In this document: piece after piece, positions 35,107-54,963 of the stretch | Layout of the letters: each line of letters opens with the position of its first letter | How positions within the stretch are numbered: the stretch's first letter is position 1 | Source of the DNA: Glandiceps talaboti | Lineage: Eukaryota > Hemichordata > Enteropneusta > Spengelidae | Direction of reading: 5' to 3' | DNA: 64,000 nt | NCBI RefSeq assembly: GCF_964340395.1 | Contig: NC_135550.1 | Span: forward strand, 14,410,408-14,474,407 | The notes under the pieces: model-generated | What the model was told of the DNA's origin: nothing | What the model saw: only the letters and a program-made list of their open reading frames with translations | Database searches by the model: none | Made by a program: the position numbers and the translations under genes

Positions 35107-37507
35107 TTAGTAATCACTTAACATCACTGAATCATAGCTGTCTTCATCCATTGCAGTCACTTGGAAACCTTCCTCTTTACTGTACATCATTAATTTGTCA
35201 TCAGTCTCCAGTCTGATCCCGTACAGAGCTGAATTTACAGCAATATCATAGTTCACATCACTTACTGCAATTATACCGCCTTCTTCTACTGCTGCCATAC
35301 CAACAATCCATTGAAACAAATTCTTCCAAGAACAGCTTGGCAATGAGCAGCACATGAAATTGCCATTGGAGGTTGGATTTTTGATCTGCAATCAAAGAAC
35401 ATACTTGGTGTTAACACTAAAATTGAATATACGTATCAAAAACAGTTAAAAACATCAAAGAAAAACCCATGCAATTTATACAAATTTTATTTGTCAACTG
35501 CTAGTCCTTATTAAGGCTGGATCAGAATTTATGATTGGGGGGGGGGAGGAGCTGGGGGAAAATTATTTTGGTCAAAATTGTTTTTGCAAGCCCCTTCACG
35601 CTCTCAAACAATTTCATGCCCCCCCCCCCCCCAATGAACCAAAGAATGTTAGTAGTTCCCCCCCCCCCCTCCCTCCTCGGCCACACATATTTTAATGCAT
35701 AATTATACAGTAACCCCCTTCTCCACTTAAGAAGTGGAAATCAACATCAGCGTCCATACATAACAATGAGAGATTTCTTTACAACTGTATTATGGGCTTT
35801 GCAAAAGAGGTCTCACATTGGCTGTATTACCTATATACTTGGAGATACTTAGCTAGCAGGGTTTTCTCTTTCAGTCTTGATTGTGGGCAGTAACAGTATC
35901 CCCCGTGATAGCTAGTGGGGAGGATGTGGGAGCCCCTCCCACAGTAAGCATGTAGGAGGCCATTTAATGGCATAAAATTTCAAACCATACACAATATCGA
36001 ATTCCATAGACTACTTGAAAATTGTCTTCAATACCCCAATTTTACTTGAGTCAATACATTTTTATGCAACTGTATGGCTATATTACCTACACTTTAACTT
36101 TTATTATTATTAAATGTATGGTAGGTAAATGAAGTGTACAATTTTGCAAAGTACAAGGTAAACGACTGCTCATGAGGTACAAATGTTCAAAAAAGTCTTG
36201 AGAGAGAGAGAGAGAGATAGAGATTAGAAAGAGAGATACAGACAGAGGAAGGCATAACCAAATGCATTCGCATTGCTGTCACCAACTCATCACTGAATCT
36301 AGGTTTTAGAAGGTATTGTGGCAAAGCCGTGAGACATATTTTAATTTACTTAGCTTACTAAACAACCTGCTCCTGAGGTTTAATTAGAGCAAAATAATTT
36401 GCCCCCCCCCCTTTCAGACCATCAGAATTTCCACAGCCCCCCCCCCCTTAACCCACAATTTTTTATGCCCCCCCCCCCCCCCCCCATTTCTCCTCAGGAA
36501 AATTTCTGCCATAAATTCTTTCTAAAGTAGAGGGACAGATACAGGGATATTTTTGCAACAAGGTGCATGCCCTGGGAGGTATTCCATCATAAATCAATTT
36601 TGAGTCTGAGACAGTGTTGTATTTTGTTAGCAAGGTTCCAATTTACATCAGTTGTAATATGTTTTCGTAGCCACATGAAATATTGTGAGGTTGGGGACCT
36701 TTGAGTACAGATAAATATGACCCCCCCCCCCCCCCCAAAAAAAAAAAAAAAAAAAAAAAATTGAAGCGAGAAGGTCGTCTTGACAAGTGAGGCATTTTTT
36801 TTACTTAAAACAAAGCTATTTTTTGTGTTGTCATGGTTGCTTGGGGAATGGATTTGAATTCTTAAATCATATCTTGGATTACACTGACCGAAAAGTCAAC
36901 CGCGATTAAACTGTTCCCATGTCATGTAGCAAGGTAACGTTAATGAATAGAGGTGTTTGTTTAAAACCTTACCGGCAGTAATGACCTCTGATTTGAACTT
37001 GAACTTGAAGCTCAATTTCCATATTATATCATTAATATCATGCATATATTTTACAGTAAAGGCGACATATACCTTTATATTCTTAGTTCTATCACTACAT
37101 GATGGGGGCAGATATGATAGCGAATGGTACTCCGAAATCGGAGGAGATTTAGGCTGACTTCTGTCGATACTTGAAATCTTGCCAACTGACGTTTCTGCTT
37201 CCGACGATTCTGGCTTGGGAGCAATTTGTATTGGTTTACGGGACTTCAAATTCGCAACACTTTGCTGCATTTTCTGTTCATTTAGCGACGACATTTTCAT
37301 CGAGGATAACTCTGCTTCTTCTTGTGCCATTTTCTTCATTCTTGATCGCTTATTTTGAAACCAGATATTCACAAAATGCGTTGACATTCCGATTTCTTTT
37401 GCCAATGTATCTTTCTTTTCTCTGTTTGGCCACTGTTCCTGTTTATACAAATTTTCCAGTTTCAAGAGCTGGTCAGCAGCAATTATTGTTCGTCGTCGTC
37501 TCTTCAT
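35107..37507 (-). CDS. Divergent homeodomain protein, 2 exons
   Basis: Exon 1 37507-37073 (435 nt), exon 2 35385-35107 (279 nt), phase 0, 237 aa. The homeodomain occupies residues 2-61, directly after the initiator methionine. It starts KRRRRT and contains L16, a conservative Tyr at position 20 and helix 3 NIWFQNKRSRMKK, with W48, F49, Q50, N51 and R53 in place. Unusual residues are Ile at position 8 (usually Phe/Tyr), Phe at 44 and Lys at 52. Exon 1 continues with a Lys/Ser/Pro-rich region. Exon 2 has a Cys-containing start (NFMCCSLPSCSWKNLF) and an acidic tail (MDEDSYDSVML). The donor is GTATAT, the acceptor GATTGCAG. Reading on past the donor stays open to 36,896, so an unspliced alternative exists. 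Q50 fits ANTP- or PRD-class DNA binding, but I cannot place it in a named family. No paired domain or octapeptide is visible. Confidence 0.82.
35386..37072 (-). other. Homeobox gene intron with a cluster of poly-C/poly-G tracts
   Basis: C or G runs of roughly 9-20 bases lie near 35,538, 35,618, 35,658, 36,402, 36,440, 36,467 and 36,720. Several share the neighbourhood TTTATGCC or TTCATGCC before the C run. No additional exon recognised. Confidence 0.6.
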
Positions 37508-37988
37508 TTTCGTCTGTGTGATAGCTTACTGTATTCCGTCTCGGTAACGCCGGTACCTTACTATTTTGAAAAGATATTCTGACTAAATTTCTGTCGTCTG
37601 CTTCCACACGACGCCAGCCATTTATAGAAATGGTGACACAAATTGGCCTGTCAATCATGACGTCATAACGGATTGAAAGTAGCTTGCGCGTGCGCGTATG
37701 TATGCCTGGCAAAACTTTTTGGCAAGAGGCAGGCGCACAAATAATTTATATATTGCCTACGATATATTACTATACTTGTACATGACGCAAGCTTCAGGCA
37801 ACTTTTCCTATGTTTATTAATACAGTGGTTTCTCGTATTTCGGAGTTTATATACCCCACTCCATGTAAAGAAATACATGTAGCCTATTTGAGTCCCGGCC
37901 CGGATTTGAGTCATCTCGTTGTCACAGTCTAGCCATGAACAGATAGCTTTTTATATCTCAGACTACTAAGGGCAAAGAAACAAATTAT

Positions 37989-38324
37989 TGGTTCCGGTTA
38001 CCCGACTCCACCTAGTTTTTCACATCGACCCTAATTTTTTTTTCGTATTCGAGAAAAAAATAATAAAATCGCGAAAATTCCCGCAAGAAATATATAAGCT
38101 TAGTGGATGCGGAAACTGACATCAACTTAAAAAGACAATATAAAACTGTCCTTCCAATTCGTAATGGCTGTACATCTGATGAGAAGAAACCAATAACACA
38201 GAAACCATATGGGAAACAACGGAAATCACAACCACCTGAACTAGACACTGACATATAAAAAAAAATGAAGTAAAAACATCTACTTATCCCACCTATTCTA
38301 AAATTGCCAGCGTAATCGGAACCA
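37989..38324. mobile_element. MITE-like element, TGGTTCCG termini, copy A
   Basis: Begins TGGTTCCGGTTACCCGACTC and ends GCGTAATCGGAACCA. It is the reverse complement, with divergence, of copy B at 41,196-41,442 (shared: CCACCTAGTTTTTC, GACCCTAA, CACTGACAT / GTGTCTGTC, CTATTCTAAAATTG). No ORF of its own. Confidence 0.7.
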
Positions 38325-39034
38325 CACGAGTCTCGTAACTGTCAAGTTTGTATAAACAGACAAGGCTACTCGACTAATTAGTGGGTAGGCGGTGAGATTA
38401 CCATTCATCATTTAATCACATTAGTGCGTTACTGGTCACATGTAAACACTCATATCTCAACAACACGACAGTGTGAGACAATTTTTTTTCTTTTTGTCAC
38501 AGAACAACTTCTCCTTGTTCAACTTCTCGCGCGACATCTCATCCGCCGAGCTCATTCGTTCTTGTAAAAACATGCACAGACAAAGAATGTATATGAACCA
38601 AGAAACCAGGAAAACCTACCCCTCCCCCTTCCCCACATGATGTCACAAGCCGTTGCGTCCAAAAGGATGATCAAACATGGTTCCTCTGGGAAAGAGGCGT
38701 ACATGTATGTAAACGCAATAAACTTGAAACTACCTGCAATTTTACAAAATGTGACCATAATTTCAAAGATTGTCGTGTCTATTACTGTACAAACGCCAGA
38801 TGTGGCTATTAAATTCGTTCAGTCCATCATGCTTCGCTATTAAAAATTTCCGTATTTTAGTAAATGCATGTGTAGGCTATATGAAAAATACGGACGGGAA
38901 TCGGTGTTAGGATTCGATCCGTTGTCAGATAGAATGGGCACGGTGGAATAATAGATCCAGGGATAGGCCAAGTTTTGCCTAAAAATAAGATATTTGTCAA
39001 TGCTACCTACGAGTATAGCGTTCTGTATCTACCA

Positions 39035-39036
<2 letters not shown>

Positions 39037-39109
<73 letters not shown>
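39037..39109 (+). repeat. (AC)n microsatellite
   Basis: About 36 AC units with one ATAC interruption. Confidence 0.98.
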
Positions 39110-39111
<2 letters not shown>

Positions 39112-39539
39112 ATTGATATTGAACACTGCAATAGCCTATACGGAATTTATCTCATGAATAATTCATTAAACTTAAGATCACAATTTACACATTTTTAAAA
39201 AAAATCCATTACACCATGATCACAAAAAAAAATGTTCAATACATATATATATTTTAAAATCACCCACCAAATATTTGCCAAAAATAAATTACTCAAAATT
39301 CAGGATCTATTAAAAACATATACACTGCATTGAGACAACACACAGGCTGGTGCCATACATACACCAGTACCGACTTTTGTGTTTTAACAGCTGCTACAGG
39401 AATGGTGTTAATAATACTGGCATGTAGTATATATGTAGCTAACTAGTGAACTATTTAGTAGTATACAATCCCATCAAATACACAACATGTTAATTTACTC
39501 ATGAAATAGTTGATTAAATAAGTTCCCCTATTATATGTA

Positions 39540-39544
<5 letters not shown>

Positions 39545-39572
<28 letters not shown>
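39545..39572 (+). repeat. (TA)n microsatellite
   Basis: About 14 TA units. Confidence 0.95.
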
Positions 39573-39576
<4 letters not shown>

Positions 39577-40106
39577 CAATTAGCCTAGATTCTATTCGAT
39601 GCTTGCCGCTATTATCCACAACTCTCAAGATGTGGATTGTTGACCATAGTCCAATTCAATGACAAGCATATAGGCTATACACCATACGTATGGAGTATCA
39701 GGCTCCCATTATACCTCCATGCATGTATATACGTTTTGTTATTGTAATAGTGTACATTCTTGTGTTACCTGTTTACTTATATAAGCTATTATTCTTTGGA
39801 GCTTTATAAGACAGTAATCATTTGGACACACTTTTAAAGTTTAACACAACGTGTGTGTACATGATTCGTTATGTACACACTCAAGGTAGCCCCTCTCAAA
39901 ACAGAACCACACGTGTTCTCTCATGTCGTTCTGGTCCAAATCAAATTAGTCACGGTGACGTAGAATGGAAACCCCTCTCTCACCCGAAGCTAGGGGTAAT
40001 ACTGATGACAATTCTCATCACAGCTTTTTAAAGATACTAGCATCGATGTTATATTTGTAACGATTTGTAACGATTAAAAAAAAATCGGCATCAACAGCTT
40101 AATTTG

Positions 40107-41009
40107 TTATATGTCCAATGTCAAGTAGCGTTTTAATGGGCATGGAATTGGCAGCGAGTCAATTGCCCAGGGTAGTCGCCCCAAACCGATCGATTCTCGT
40201 ATCCTACAGCGACAAAGGTGAAACAGTGTCATGGGTGATATAAACAAACTTTCAATGTCGTGAATGTACTCATCAGTGAATTTATTCGATTTTAAAATCC
40301 GAAACTGTTCTCTAATTCCTTCATCGATATGGACAATGGATCTTAATAACAGGTCAGCGCATTCGTACATTCTTTCTCTGTCCGGTGCCCACTGTGTCCT
40401 CGATTCGAACAAACAGTATTCGAGGGGAGTTTTGCCTCTCACATCTTTTACTGTAGGAGTGGCTCCATACATGAGCAATGTTTTAACACATTCAGTGTGT
40501 CCCAGTTCGCATGCCAGGTGAATAGCACTTTTAAGATACCCATAGGATCGACATCCTTTGCAATTGATGAAAAATGCCGTGTTGAGTCTCACACTCGGTG
40601 GTTTGACGCTCTTCTTTCGAAACGGTATTGGCGTTGACGTTGTGTCCAGACTTGTTCGTTTCTCACCTTGGATATGACCTTGATCTAGCTTCGGACGATA
40701 ACAGGTTGTTGAGTACAGCAGAATTTTATCTAATATCTTTGGTCTGTTCCATTTCACAGTTAGTAAAATATGTGGACAACATCTACCCTCCATATCCAGC
40801 GCTTGGCTAAGTTGATATCTTAACAGATATTCGACGTAATAGATATTATCGAGTTCAATAGCCATTGCCATGGCTTCAGCTGGCGTCGACAATTTGGAAT
40901 TTTCTCCCGGGTCTTCCCAATCATATGAAACATGTCTTCGTAATTTCTCGATGTGTTGTGTGGGTTTGTGTTCTCTGATAGCATTAACCAGTTGGTAATA
41001 ATTCGACAT
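40107..41009 (-). CDS. ANKRD9: ANKRD9-like protein with ankyrin repeat and SOCS-box-like C-terminus (single exon)
   Basis: A 300-residue intronless ORF. From memory of human ANKRD9 it shares the N-terminal frame (YQLVNAIREH; YDWEDPG; STPAEAMAMAIELDN..YYVEYLL), the RCCPHILLTVKWNRPKIL block, and the ankyrin segment AIHLACELGHTECVKTLLMYGA (residues ~162-183) followed by GKTPLEYCL. Residues ~260-300 look like a SOCS/BC-box (LFHLCRCRIRESIG, then LPWAIDSLPIP and LKRYL), the elongin B/C-cullin-5 docking module. Human ANKRD9 is described as a ubiquitin-ligase substrate receptor acting on IMPDH2; substrate choice here is unknown. An alternative name would be a divergent ASB-family protein. The start is the first ATG in a clean ORF. 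It lies 2.6 kb upstream of the homeobox gene on the same strand. Confidence 0.82.
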   Translation of the reverse strand: MSNYYQLVNAIREHKPTQHIEKLRRHVSYDWEDPGENSKLSTPAEAMAMAIELDNIYYVEYLLRYQLSQALDMEGRCCPHILLTVKWNRPKILDKILLYSTTCYRPKLDQGHIQGEKRTSLDTTSTPIPFRKKSVKPPSVRLNTAFFINCKGCRSYGYLKSAIHLACELGHTECVKTLLMYGATPTVKDVRGKTPLEYCLFESRTQWAPDRERMYECADLLLRSIVHIDEGIREQFRILKSNKFTDEYIHDIESLFISPMTLFHLCRCRIRESIGLGRLPWAIDSLPIPCPLKRYLTLDI

Positions 41010-41195
41010 CTTCGGTGGGAGCCGTTTACAGTTTCACACAGAGGTCAACAACAGATCGGTTATAATTAAATTGCTCGGCTGTATTGTGACCGTACTAATA
41101 GCTTATGAATATTCATTATCCATACAACTGTACTGTTGTGATGACGTAATGAAAAAAAGGAAAGTACACCACTAAGGCTTAAAAAAATAATTGTG

Positions 41196-41442
41196 TGGTT
41201 CCGATTACATTCAATTTTAGAATAAGTAGGGTAGGTAGATTTTTTATATTTTATTTTTTTCTTATGTGAGTGTCTGTCTAGTTCAGGTAGTTATGTTTTC
41301 CGTTGCTTTCCATATGGTATCTGTGTTATTGGTGAAAGACTTCATGATTTTGGCGATTTTGTTATTTTTTCTCACCCCCCCCCCCCAAAAAAAAGTTTAG
41401 GGTCGGCACGAAAAACTAGGTGGGGTCGGCTAACCGGAACCA
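41196..41442. mobile_element. MITE-like element, TGGTTCCG termini, copy B
   Basis: 8-bp perfect terminal inverted repeats TGGTTCCG / CGGAACCA. Interior includes GTAGGGTAGGTAGATTTTTT, a poly-C/A run and GGGTCGGC. Third, more decayed relative at ~55,183-55,430. Confidence 0.72.
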
Positions 41443-41667
41443 AACAACTTTTTTTTATTAGGCCTAATCTTCATTCTCCGATCGATAGAAAAATGATACC
41501 CTTTCCTTCGCATTTGCCAACAGTTTTTTGTTAATTAAAATACATACACATGTTATCTTAAAACAGTCTCAATACAAAAGGTCAACAAACCATTGATTTA
41601 AAAAAAAAATAAGACTGAGAACCAGAGAGAAAAATGAGATAACATTTAAATCACATGACCACGTATT

Positions 41668-41745
41668 ACTGCTCAGATTGTTGTTTTTCTAAAGAAAATA
41701 TCACACGAATCCTGCTACTACAAATGTATCAATATACACTCTATA
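41668..41745 (+). repeat. Dispersed repeat, copy 2
   Basis: Partner of 26,545-26,630. Family not recognised; no ORF. Confidence 0.7.
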
Positions 41746-41979
41746 TACTGTATAGTGTTCTTTCCATCAAGATAGAAGAAATGTATAAATAACACTGAAC
41801 CCATTGGCATGGCAACGAATTTTTCACCACAGTAGGTCAACAAATTGACACACAAATTTTAAAAACAAACCACTTCGCATGAATTGTCATAATAACACAT
41901 GTAATTGTCATAATAACACATTTTAAATTTCACCTCCCCTGACTGTGGCGAAAATGTCCAGAAACTGCTCGAAAACGTA

Positions 41980-42556
41980 TCTGTCAAAAAAAACAACCCA
42001 CATGGTATCGACGGTATCTCACCTAATTAAAATTACTGGAAGAAGCTGTGGTAATACCATACGAGTGGAAAACTGCAAAAGTTTGTCCTATTTACAAAGA
42101 GGGGTCAGCTTTAGACACCTCTAACTACAGATCTATATCATTGTTATCGATTTGTCTGAATACTTTAAAAAAAATTATCCTTGAACACTTGTTCAGTCAT
42201 TTAATTAAAAGTGATTTAATTAAAAGTCGTTTAATTAAAAGTCATTTTAATCTCCCCAGTGTCTACCAATCAGGTTTCAGTCCATCTCACTCCACTGTAA
42301 CAGCTCTCATCGATGTCACAGCGTATATGTTAGATAATGCTGACTATGGGTCTATACACAGGTGTTGTCTGTAGAGATTAAAAGGACGTTTGACACAGAC
42401 AAGCTTTCCAATATCGAATAACGCGAAAACGAACACCTATTTAAAAAAGTATTTTTTTTTATAATAACAGGAACCAATGTGTATCGATATAAATGAAGTG
42501 ACCTTAGATTTTCAGCAAATTGAATACGGAGTCCCAGGGTTCTCCCAAGCTTGAGA
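41980..42556 (+). mobile_element. Decayed LINE reverse-transcriptase fragment (CR1/jockey-like)
   Basis: Frame pieces show the classic order of a non-LTR reverse transcriptase: NNPHGIDGISP, then PYEWKTAKVCPIYKEGS, NYRSISLL, then YQSGFSPSHSTVTALID, a KRTFDT remnant of the AFDT motif, and finally QQIEYGVPG. The frame shifts several times, a short IKS-rich expansion interrupts the middle, and the catalytic YADD region is missing. 5' and 3' parts of the element are absent. Confidence 0.85.
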
Positions 42557-43727
42557 GTAGTCCCGGTCGCTAATTAATATTCATGCTAATTTGCATAATT
42601 AATATTCAAATACATGGTGTATGATCAAAGTTGCTAACGAAAAAGTTAAAACCAACTTTTCTTTCTCTACAGATTAATAACTCTAATCTCAATCTTTGCA
42701 CATCGATTTTTTCAATCACAGTTTTTGATTAGTTTTCTCAGAAAAGCTAAAGTTGTTTCAATCAAACTAAATATCCAAAGACGACTGCAGTTTCAAAACT
42801 CTAAAAACATTCAGTGTAAGTTTGTTAGCTCTATTATATAAAGCCAGGAATGACCTGACCTATCATGTATAGTTCAAACATTGGCATGATCACCACCCCT
42901 CGGGGATCTGCATATTGGATTGGTGATCTGAGATACTTTATATATTCAACTTGAGTAAATTTGAATGACTAGCGCCACCAGGCGTTGGAACTTGGCAGTA
43001 AGATTGTTTGTCACTCAGATCGACTTTATATCACTAACAACAGCCAATCGAGGCAAAACCTTCGATTTCGCCAAAAATTCATCCGAAAATCAATTTTTGA
43101 CTCAAGATTTATAACATATCAAGTATAAATTTTTGTTGAAATTTGTGTAATAATAATTCTGTAATTGATATCATTTTGAAAATAAGTTATCTGATTTTAC
43201 TTATTCGTTCGGAACATATATGCCAAATTTTGTTTTAATATATGCCATCACGATTAGCCTAATATGGTCAAAATTTACCAACGGGATCATCACGTGGCAA
43301 AATTGCACACAATGTTAATGTAGGGTAAATTATCAGTGTAACTTATGGCATGGTAAGTTAAGATGAAAGATGCTTTCATTTAGATAAGGGATGTAGCAAG
43401 AGAGGAAGAACTGACAAGGTATTTTATTCAACCAATAAAGAGAGTGAATATTCAGCCGGAAAAGGAGTCGACCTAAGTTATTCTTAATTCAGGCAATTGA
43501 ACAGAAAGAAAGAGAAAATTAAGAGTTGGTCCGCTCAAAAAATGAAAAAAAAGAAAAATTCCAGAAAAGAGCATTCGTGGTCAAATCATTATGATCATTG
43601 CTTCCTGTTTCCCATACGACATACCAAACCGACTGTAAAGCATGAAAACTCTAACTCCAAAATGAAAATGTTTTTCGATAGCTAGAGTGTTGTGACTCAT
43701 TCGCATAAATGTGTGCGATATACAAAA

Positions 43728-44118
43728 CAGATTTTGAAGTGAGCCCTCAACGCCCAAAAAGGTACGCGGATGTCGAGACTCTATCCTTTGCCCGGATGTA
43801 ATTAAACACAACAAAACAAAAAAAACACAGCTTTACTGAGAAATCTGACGTCAGCTGGTTTATGTTTCACTCTTCAAAGTGAAAGTTCGCCGAAGGCTAC
43901 GATATAATGAGTCAGAATACGAAGAAATACGGGCTCTGAATATTTAATGTCCGCAGTGTGTTGTTTAGGCGTGTCTAGATTACAGATAATTACCTGAAAA
44001 AAAAGCTTCGTAGAAAGAAAGCATCAGCTGTCTTACGTGGAAGCTAAACTGAAAATGATAAACATACAGCAAACACTTAAGTTCGTGTTAGGACAACATG
44101 AACCGAAAGTTTCATGAT
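43728..44118 (+). repeat. Diverged tandem duplication, first copy
   Basis: Shares TTTTGAAGTGAGCCCTCAAC, ACAGCTTTACTG.GAAATC, GAAAGTTC.CCGAAGG and TTCGTAGAAAGA with 44,703-45,198, at a period near 975 bp. Confidence 0.8.
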
Positions 44119-44702
44119 GACAATGCTATTTTTTTCAATCTTTTTAACCCGCAATTCATCAGAACTGAAGGCATCTTGACTGAGTCCGTTCCCTGATAAG
44201 TTGAAAAAACCATGAAACATATCACTATATGCAGCAGCAGTCTTCCCTGAATCAGTTTAACCTCACAGACTGGATACAGCCGTTGACTAAACTAAACCAA
44301 ACTAAATTTATCTGTTTTATTCTCTATATGATTGTTCATTTATTGTTTACAGTTACGTATATGGATTGGTTGGTGTTGAACAAGAATTAACACAATTTTA
44401 TATTGTTGTATACATGTGTGTGTGTGGGGTTACACCAAGGAATGTACATTCAAAAGCAAAAACATAAATATTACATTAATTTCGTGACCATTTCATAAAA
44501 AGAGCCAAGATTAATGTTTCCTGACACAGTACTGGAGAGCCACAAGAACCTCATATTCTAAAGATCAATGACAGGGATAGTAGGGGCTGCGAGCACGTAT
44601 TCTCACGGTATATATTTGAAGGTTGGTCCACCATGGATTCCCTTACTGGCCACTGGTCTCACATCAACCCGTCTCTGCCCTGGTGACGGTTTACAGTTAG
44701 CA

Positions 44703-45198
44703 AATTTTGAAGTGAGCCCTCAACGGTCACTGGAAAATTTTGGCACAGCAGCAGTTGCATCATATGCGCATCACGCAAGATATGGCGAGACTATACTGTA
44801 GTTATGTGCAATTTTTTATCAAACAGCTTTACTGGGAAATCCGAAGTCAGAGAGCATTCATTTCATTCTTCAAAATGAAAGTTCACCGAAGGATACAGTG
44901 TCAGCAACTCGAATACTGAGAAATAGAACATCAGATTGCTCAGCCTGCTCTTTGCACACGTTTCGATTATTAATGAATCTAGGTACTACTACTAGGTTGC
45001 ACGTGATGCATTGTTCAATGGTTTCGTAGAAAGACAACTTCATCAGGAAAGGAATAATCTCTTTTAAATGGAAAGCAGACATAGCAATATCATGACAGAT
45101 TGTTACATCATGTAAATTAAATAGGCGGTACGCCTCAATGTCCTTGGAAGAAAATATGTGTTATTGGGACAAGATGAACTGAAAATTTAATTTGAAAA
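44703..45198 (+). repeat. Diverged tandem duplication, second copy
   Basis: Ordered matches to 43,728-44,118, with insertions between blocks; ends near GGGACAAGATGAACTGAAA, equivalent to AGGACAACATGAACCGAAA. Confidence 0.8.
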
Positions 45199-46539
45199 AT
45201 GACATCATGCAGTCGCATTTAATACTTAGAATCCCAAAATGAAAACAGACAGTTTGTAGACATTTTACCGACAAGTAATCCAATATGCACTTTCAGGACC
45301 ATCTTTCGGGTAATGCAAAGACAAAAGATGGAATGTCGAATCTTACCTTGCACCAGATAATTGGGTTCTACTACTACTACTACTACTACTATTAAGAAAC
45401 AAAATGCCATTTTGGGTTGAGATGTAAATAAATGTTTATGATTTCATGAAGAAAGTTGTAAAACGTGATGCGACGATGTCGTAGCGTTAAGTTTGTCAAA
45501 AGCTAAACGTAAAGAAGAAAACCTGTATGGCTATATTTTTTATATCGATGTGACAAATAAGCCCAATGGGCTGTGTGATGTATTAACTTTTTATTGGTAA
45601 TTTGTAAATGTATATTCACATGTCATGACCACTGTAATAATCAACTCGTACTAAATACTACATGTTGAACTTCAGACTAGTAACTATATATACAGCAGTT
45701 TCTCGTCCAAATGCATTTGGCATTATCTGTCGTTAGAAAAATTAATGCATGTGTACTTTTTTTCTTTTTCTTTTTTGAATCAGTGCCCCCCCATCTAGTT
45801 TAGTCCCCACGACAGAAATGCAAATACCCACTACCCGTAATAACGACGACACAGCACGATTACACTTAGAGACATTCACAACCATAGGCTACCAGACTTT
45901 ATTTGAATTGCACACACAGCGTGAACAAAACATTTCCGTTAAAATATTATTTTGAACGGCTTGCATTCTTTGAACAGTTTCCAGTTCATACTCAGTGAAT
46001 GAATACAGAATGACGTCACAACGCATGATTTTACGAAAACATAAATAACTAAGATTTATTCTCGTAGGAAATGGAAAAACCCCATATCCATTGTTTATGA
46101 TCTAACAGAGTCATAACAATTTAGAACTATCTACACAAGCTGTAGTATGATAACATTTGAGAAATTTCAAAATGAAAGGAAGGACAAGAAAACATCCCTG
46201 TTAACCTATATCTAAATGATGTCATTTATTTATATTAAGCCACCTTTGATTAGATTTATCATAGTACGGGTCAAGAATACAAAAATACAATAATCGGAAC
46301 CTGATTTTAGCGAAACATAACAAGGTCCCCTTCTGTAGGGCGTTATGTCCCATTCTGTACGAAGTGCGCCCTCAACATGATTATAGCTACAGTGCAGTTT
46401 ATATATGCATACGTGAACCTGTGAACTCGTGTCAGCTGATATATAAGGTGGTGTTCAGATTTTGTGAAATGAAAGCAGTTTCATTTATCGTAGCGATACA
46501 GCGGACACAGCATCACGGTGAAGCAGAACTCACGCCAAG

Positions 46540-54059
<7,520 letters not shown>

Positions 54060-54450
54060 ATCCACTAATCTGTTTGGAATACGACTTTTCACAACCTTTC
54101 CAGCCAAAAAGAAAGTCACGTCGCTTTTGTTGTTGTTGTGATATGGTTTATGAAGATCCTATATTTTGTGTAATCGTGTATACCTAATCGGACAATGCTT
54201 CATAATTATTAACAGTATAAACACTTACAGAGAGATCTTTCAATGTGTGGTGCTACGACTTATTGCTGCAATATCGTTACCTTCATTCACAACATGTTGT
54301 GTATAATAGCAATTGCCAATTTGTGTTGAATTGACGAGGGACATGAAGTTGAACTTTTAACGGTCGTGTATTTAGACGAGTCCATCTTGTTTATTTTTTT
54401 TTCATTTAAATTTCAATGTTCTATTTTGATTGGTGGTTACTTTAAAAAAA

Positions 54451-54468
54451 CACAACAACAACAGCAGC

Positions 54469-54520
<52 letters not shown>
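54451..54520 (+). repeat. (CAA)n microsatellite in the MAT 3'UTR region
   Basis: About 20 CAA units, ~390 bp after the stop. Confidence 0.97.
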
Positions 54521-54963
54521 GTGGTTTCTTTGATTTGATTTTAACAATCTTAATCCTGAACATTCGAATCATATTTACATCATTATGTCTAGGATTTAAG
54601 AAGTAGAAATAAAAATAGAGTTGCAAATTCAAAGAAAACAGTGATCTGGAAATTAAATTCCAGTCATTTATAATACGTTGGTGAATTTGCTTTAACAAAA
54701 AAAAATATGCGCTCTTCATATATTCATGAGTATATATGGATAACATTTTATTTGATTGGTTTATCTAAGACTTATTGACATGTTCAATTTTGTGTAGTAG
54801 TTGTAATAGGGTTCATGAGTAGATACGTCTTACCAGTAGAGTACGAATTATGTGATGACATAAATACATTATCTATAACGAATTATAAGCATAATTATGA
54901 ATATGACATAAAGTAATATGCTATTGTCGATGTCATCTGAATCATTTGATAATGGATAAGCTT

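Larger units (their letters stand above)
37508..40106. other. Spacer between ANKRD9-like gene and homeobox gene
   Basis: Contains the TGGTTCCG-ended element (37,989-38,324), an AC microsatellite and a TA microsatellite. No gene recognised. The homeobox promoter should lie at the left edge. Confidence 0.5.
41010..46539. other. 5.5-kb intergenic gap before MAT
   Basis: Holds the TGGTTCCG element copy B, a small dispersed repeat (41,668-41,745), a decayed LINE, an AT-rich stretch with nothing recognisable (42,560-43,700), the ~975-bp-period duplication and a (CTA)n tract at 45,367-45,391. No TATA box is obvious ahead of MAT. Confidence 0.6.

Noticed and set aside
36896-37072. Read-through C-terminus of the homeobox protein
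   Set aside because: The extra ~58 codons are AT-driven, and the donor at 37,072 joins an in-frame acceptor at 35,385; kept only as an alternative.
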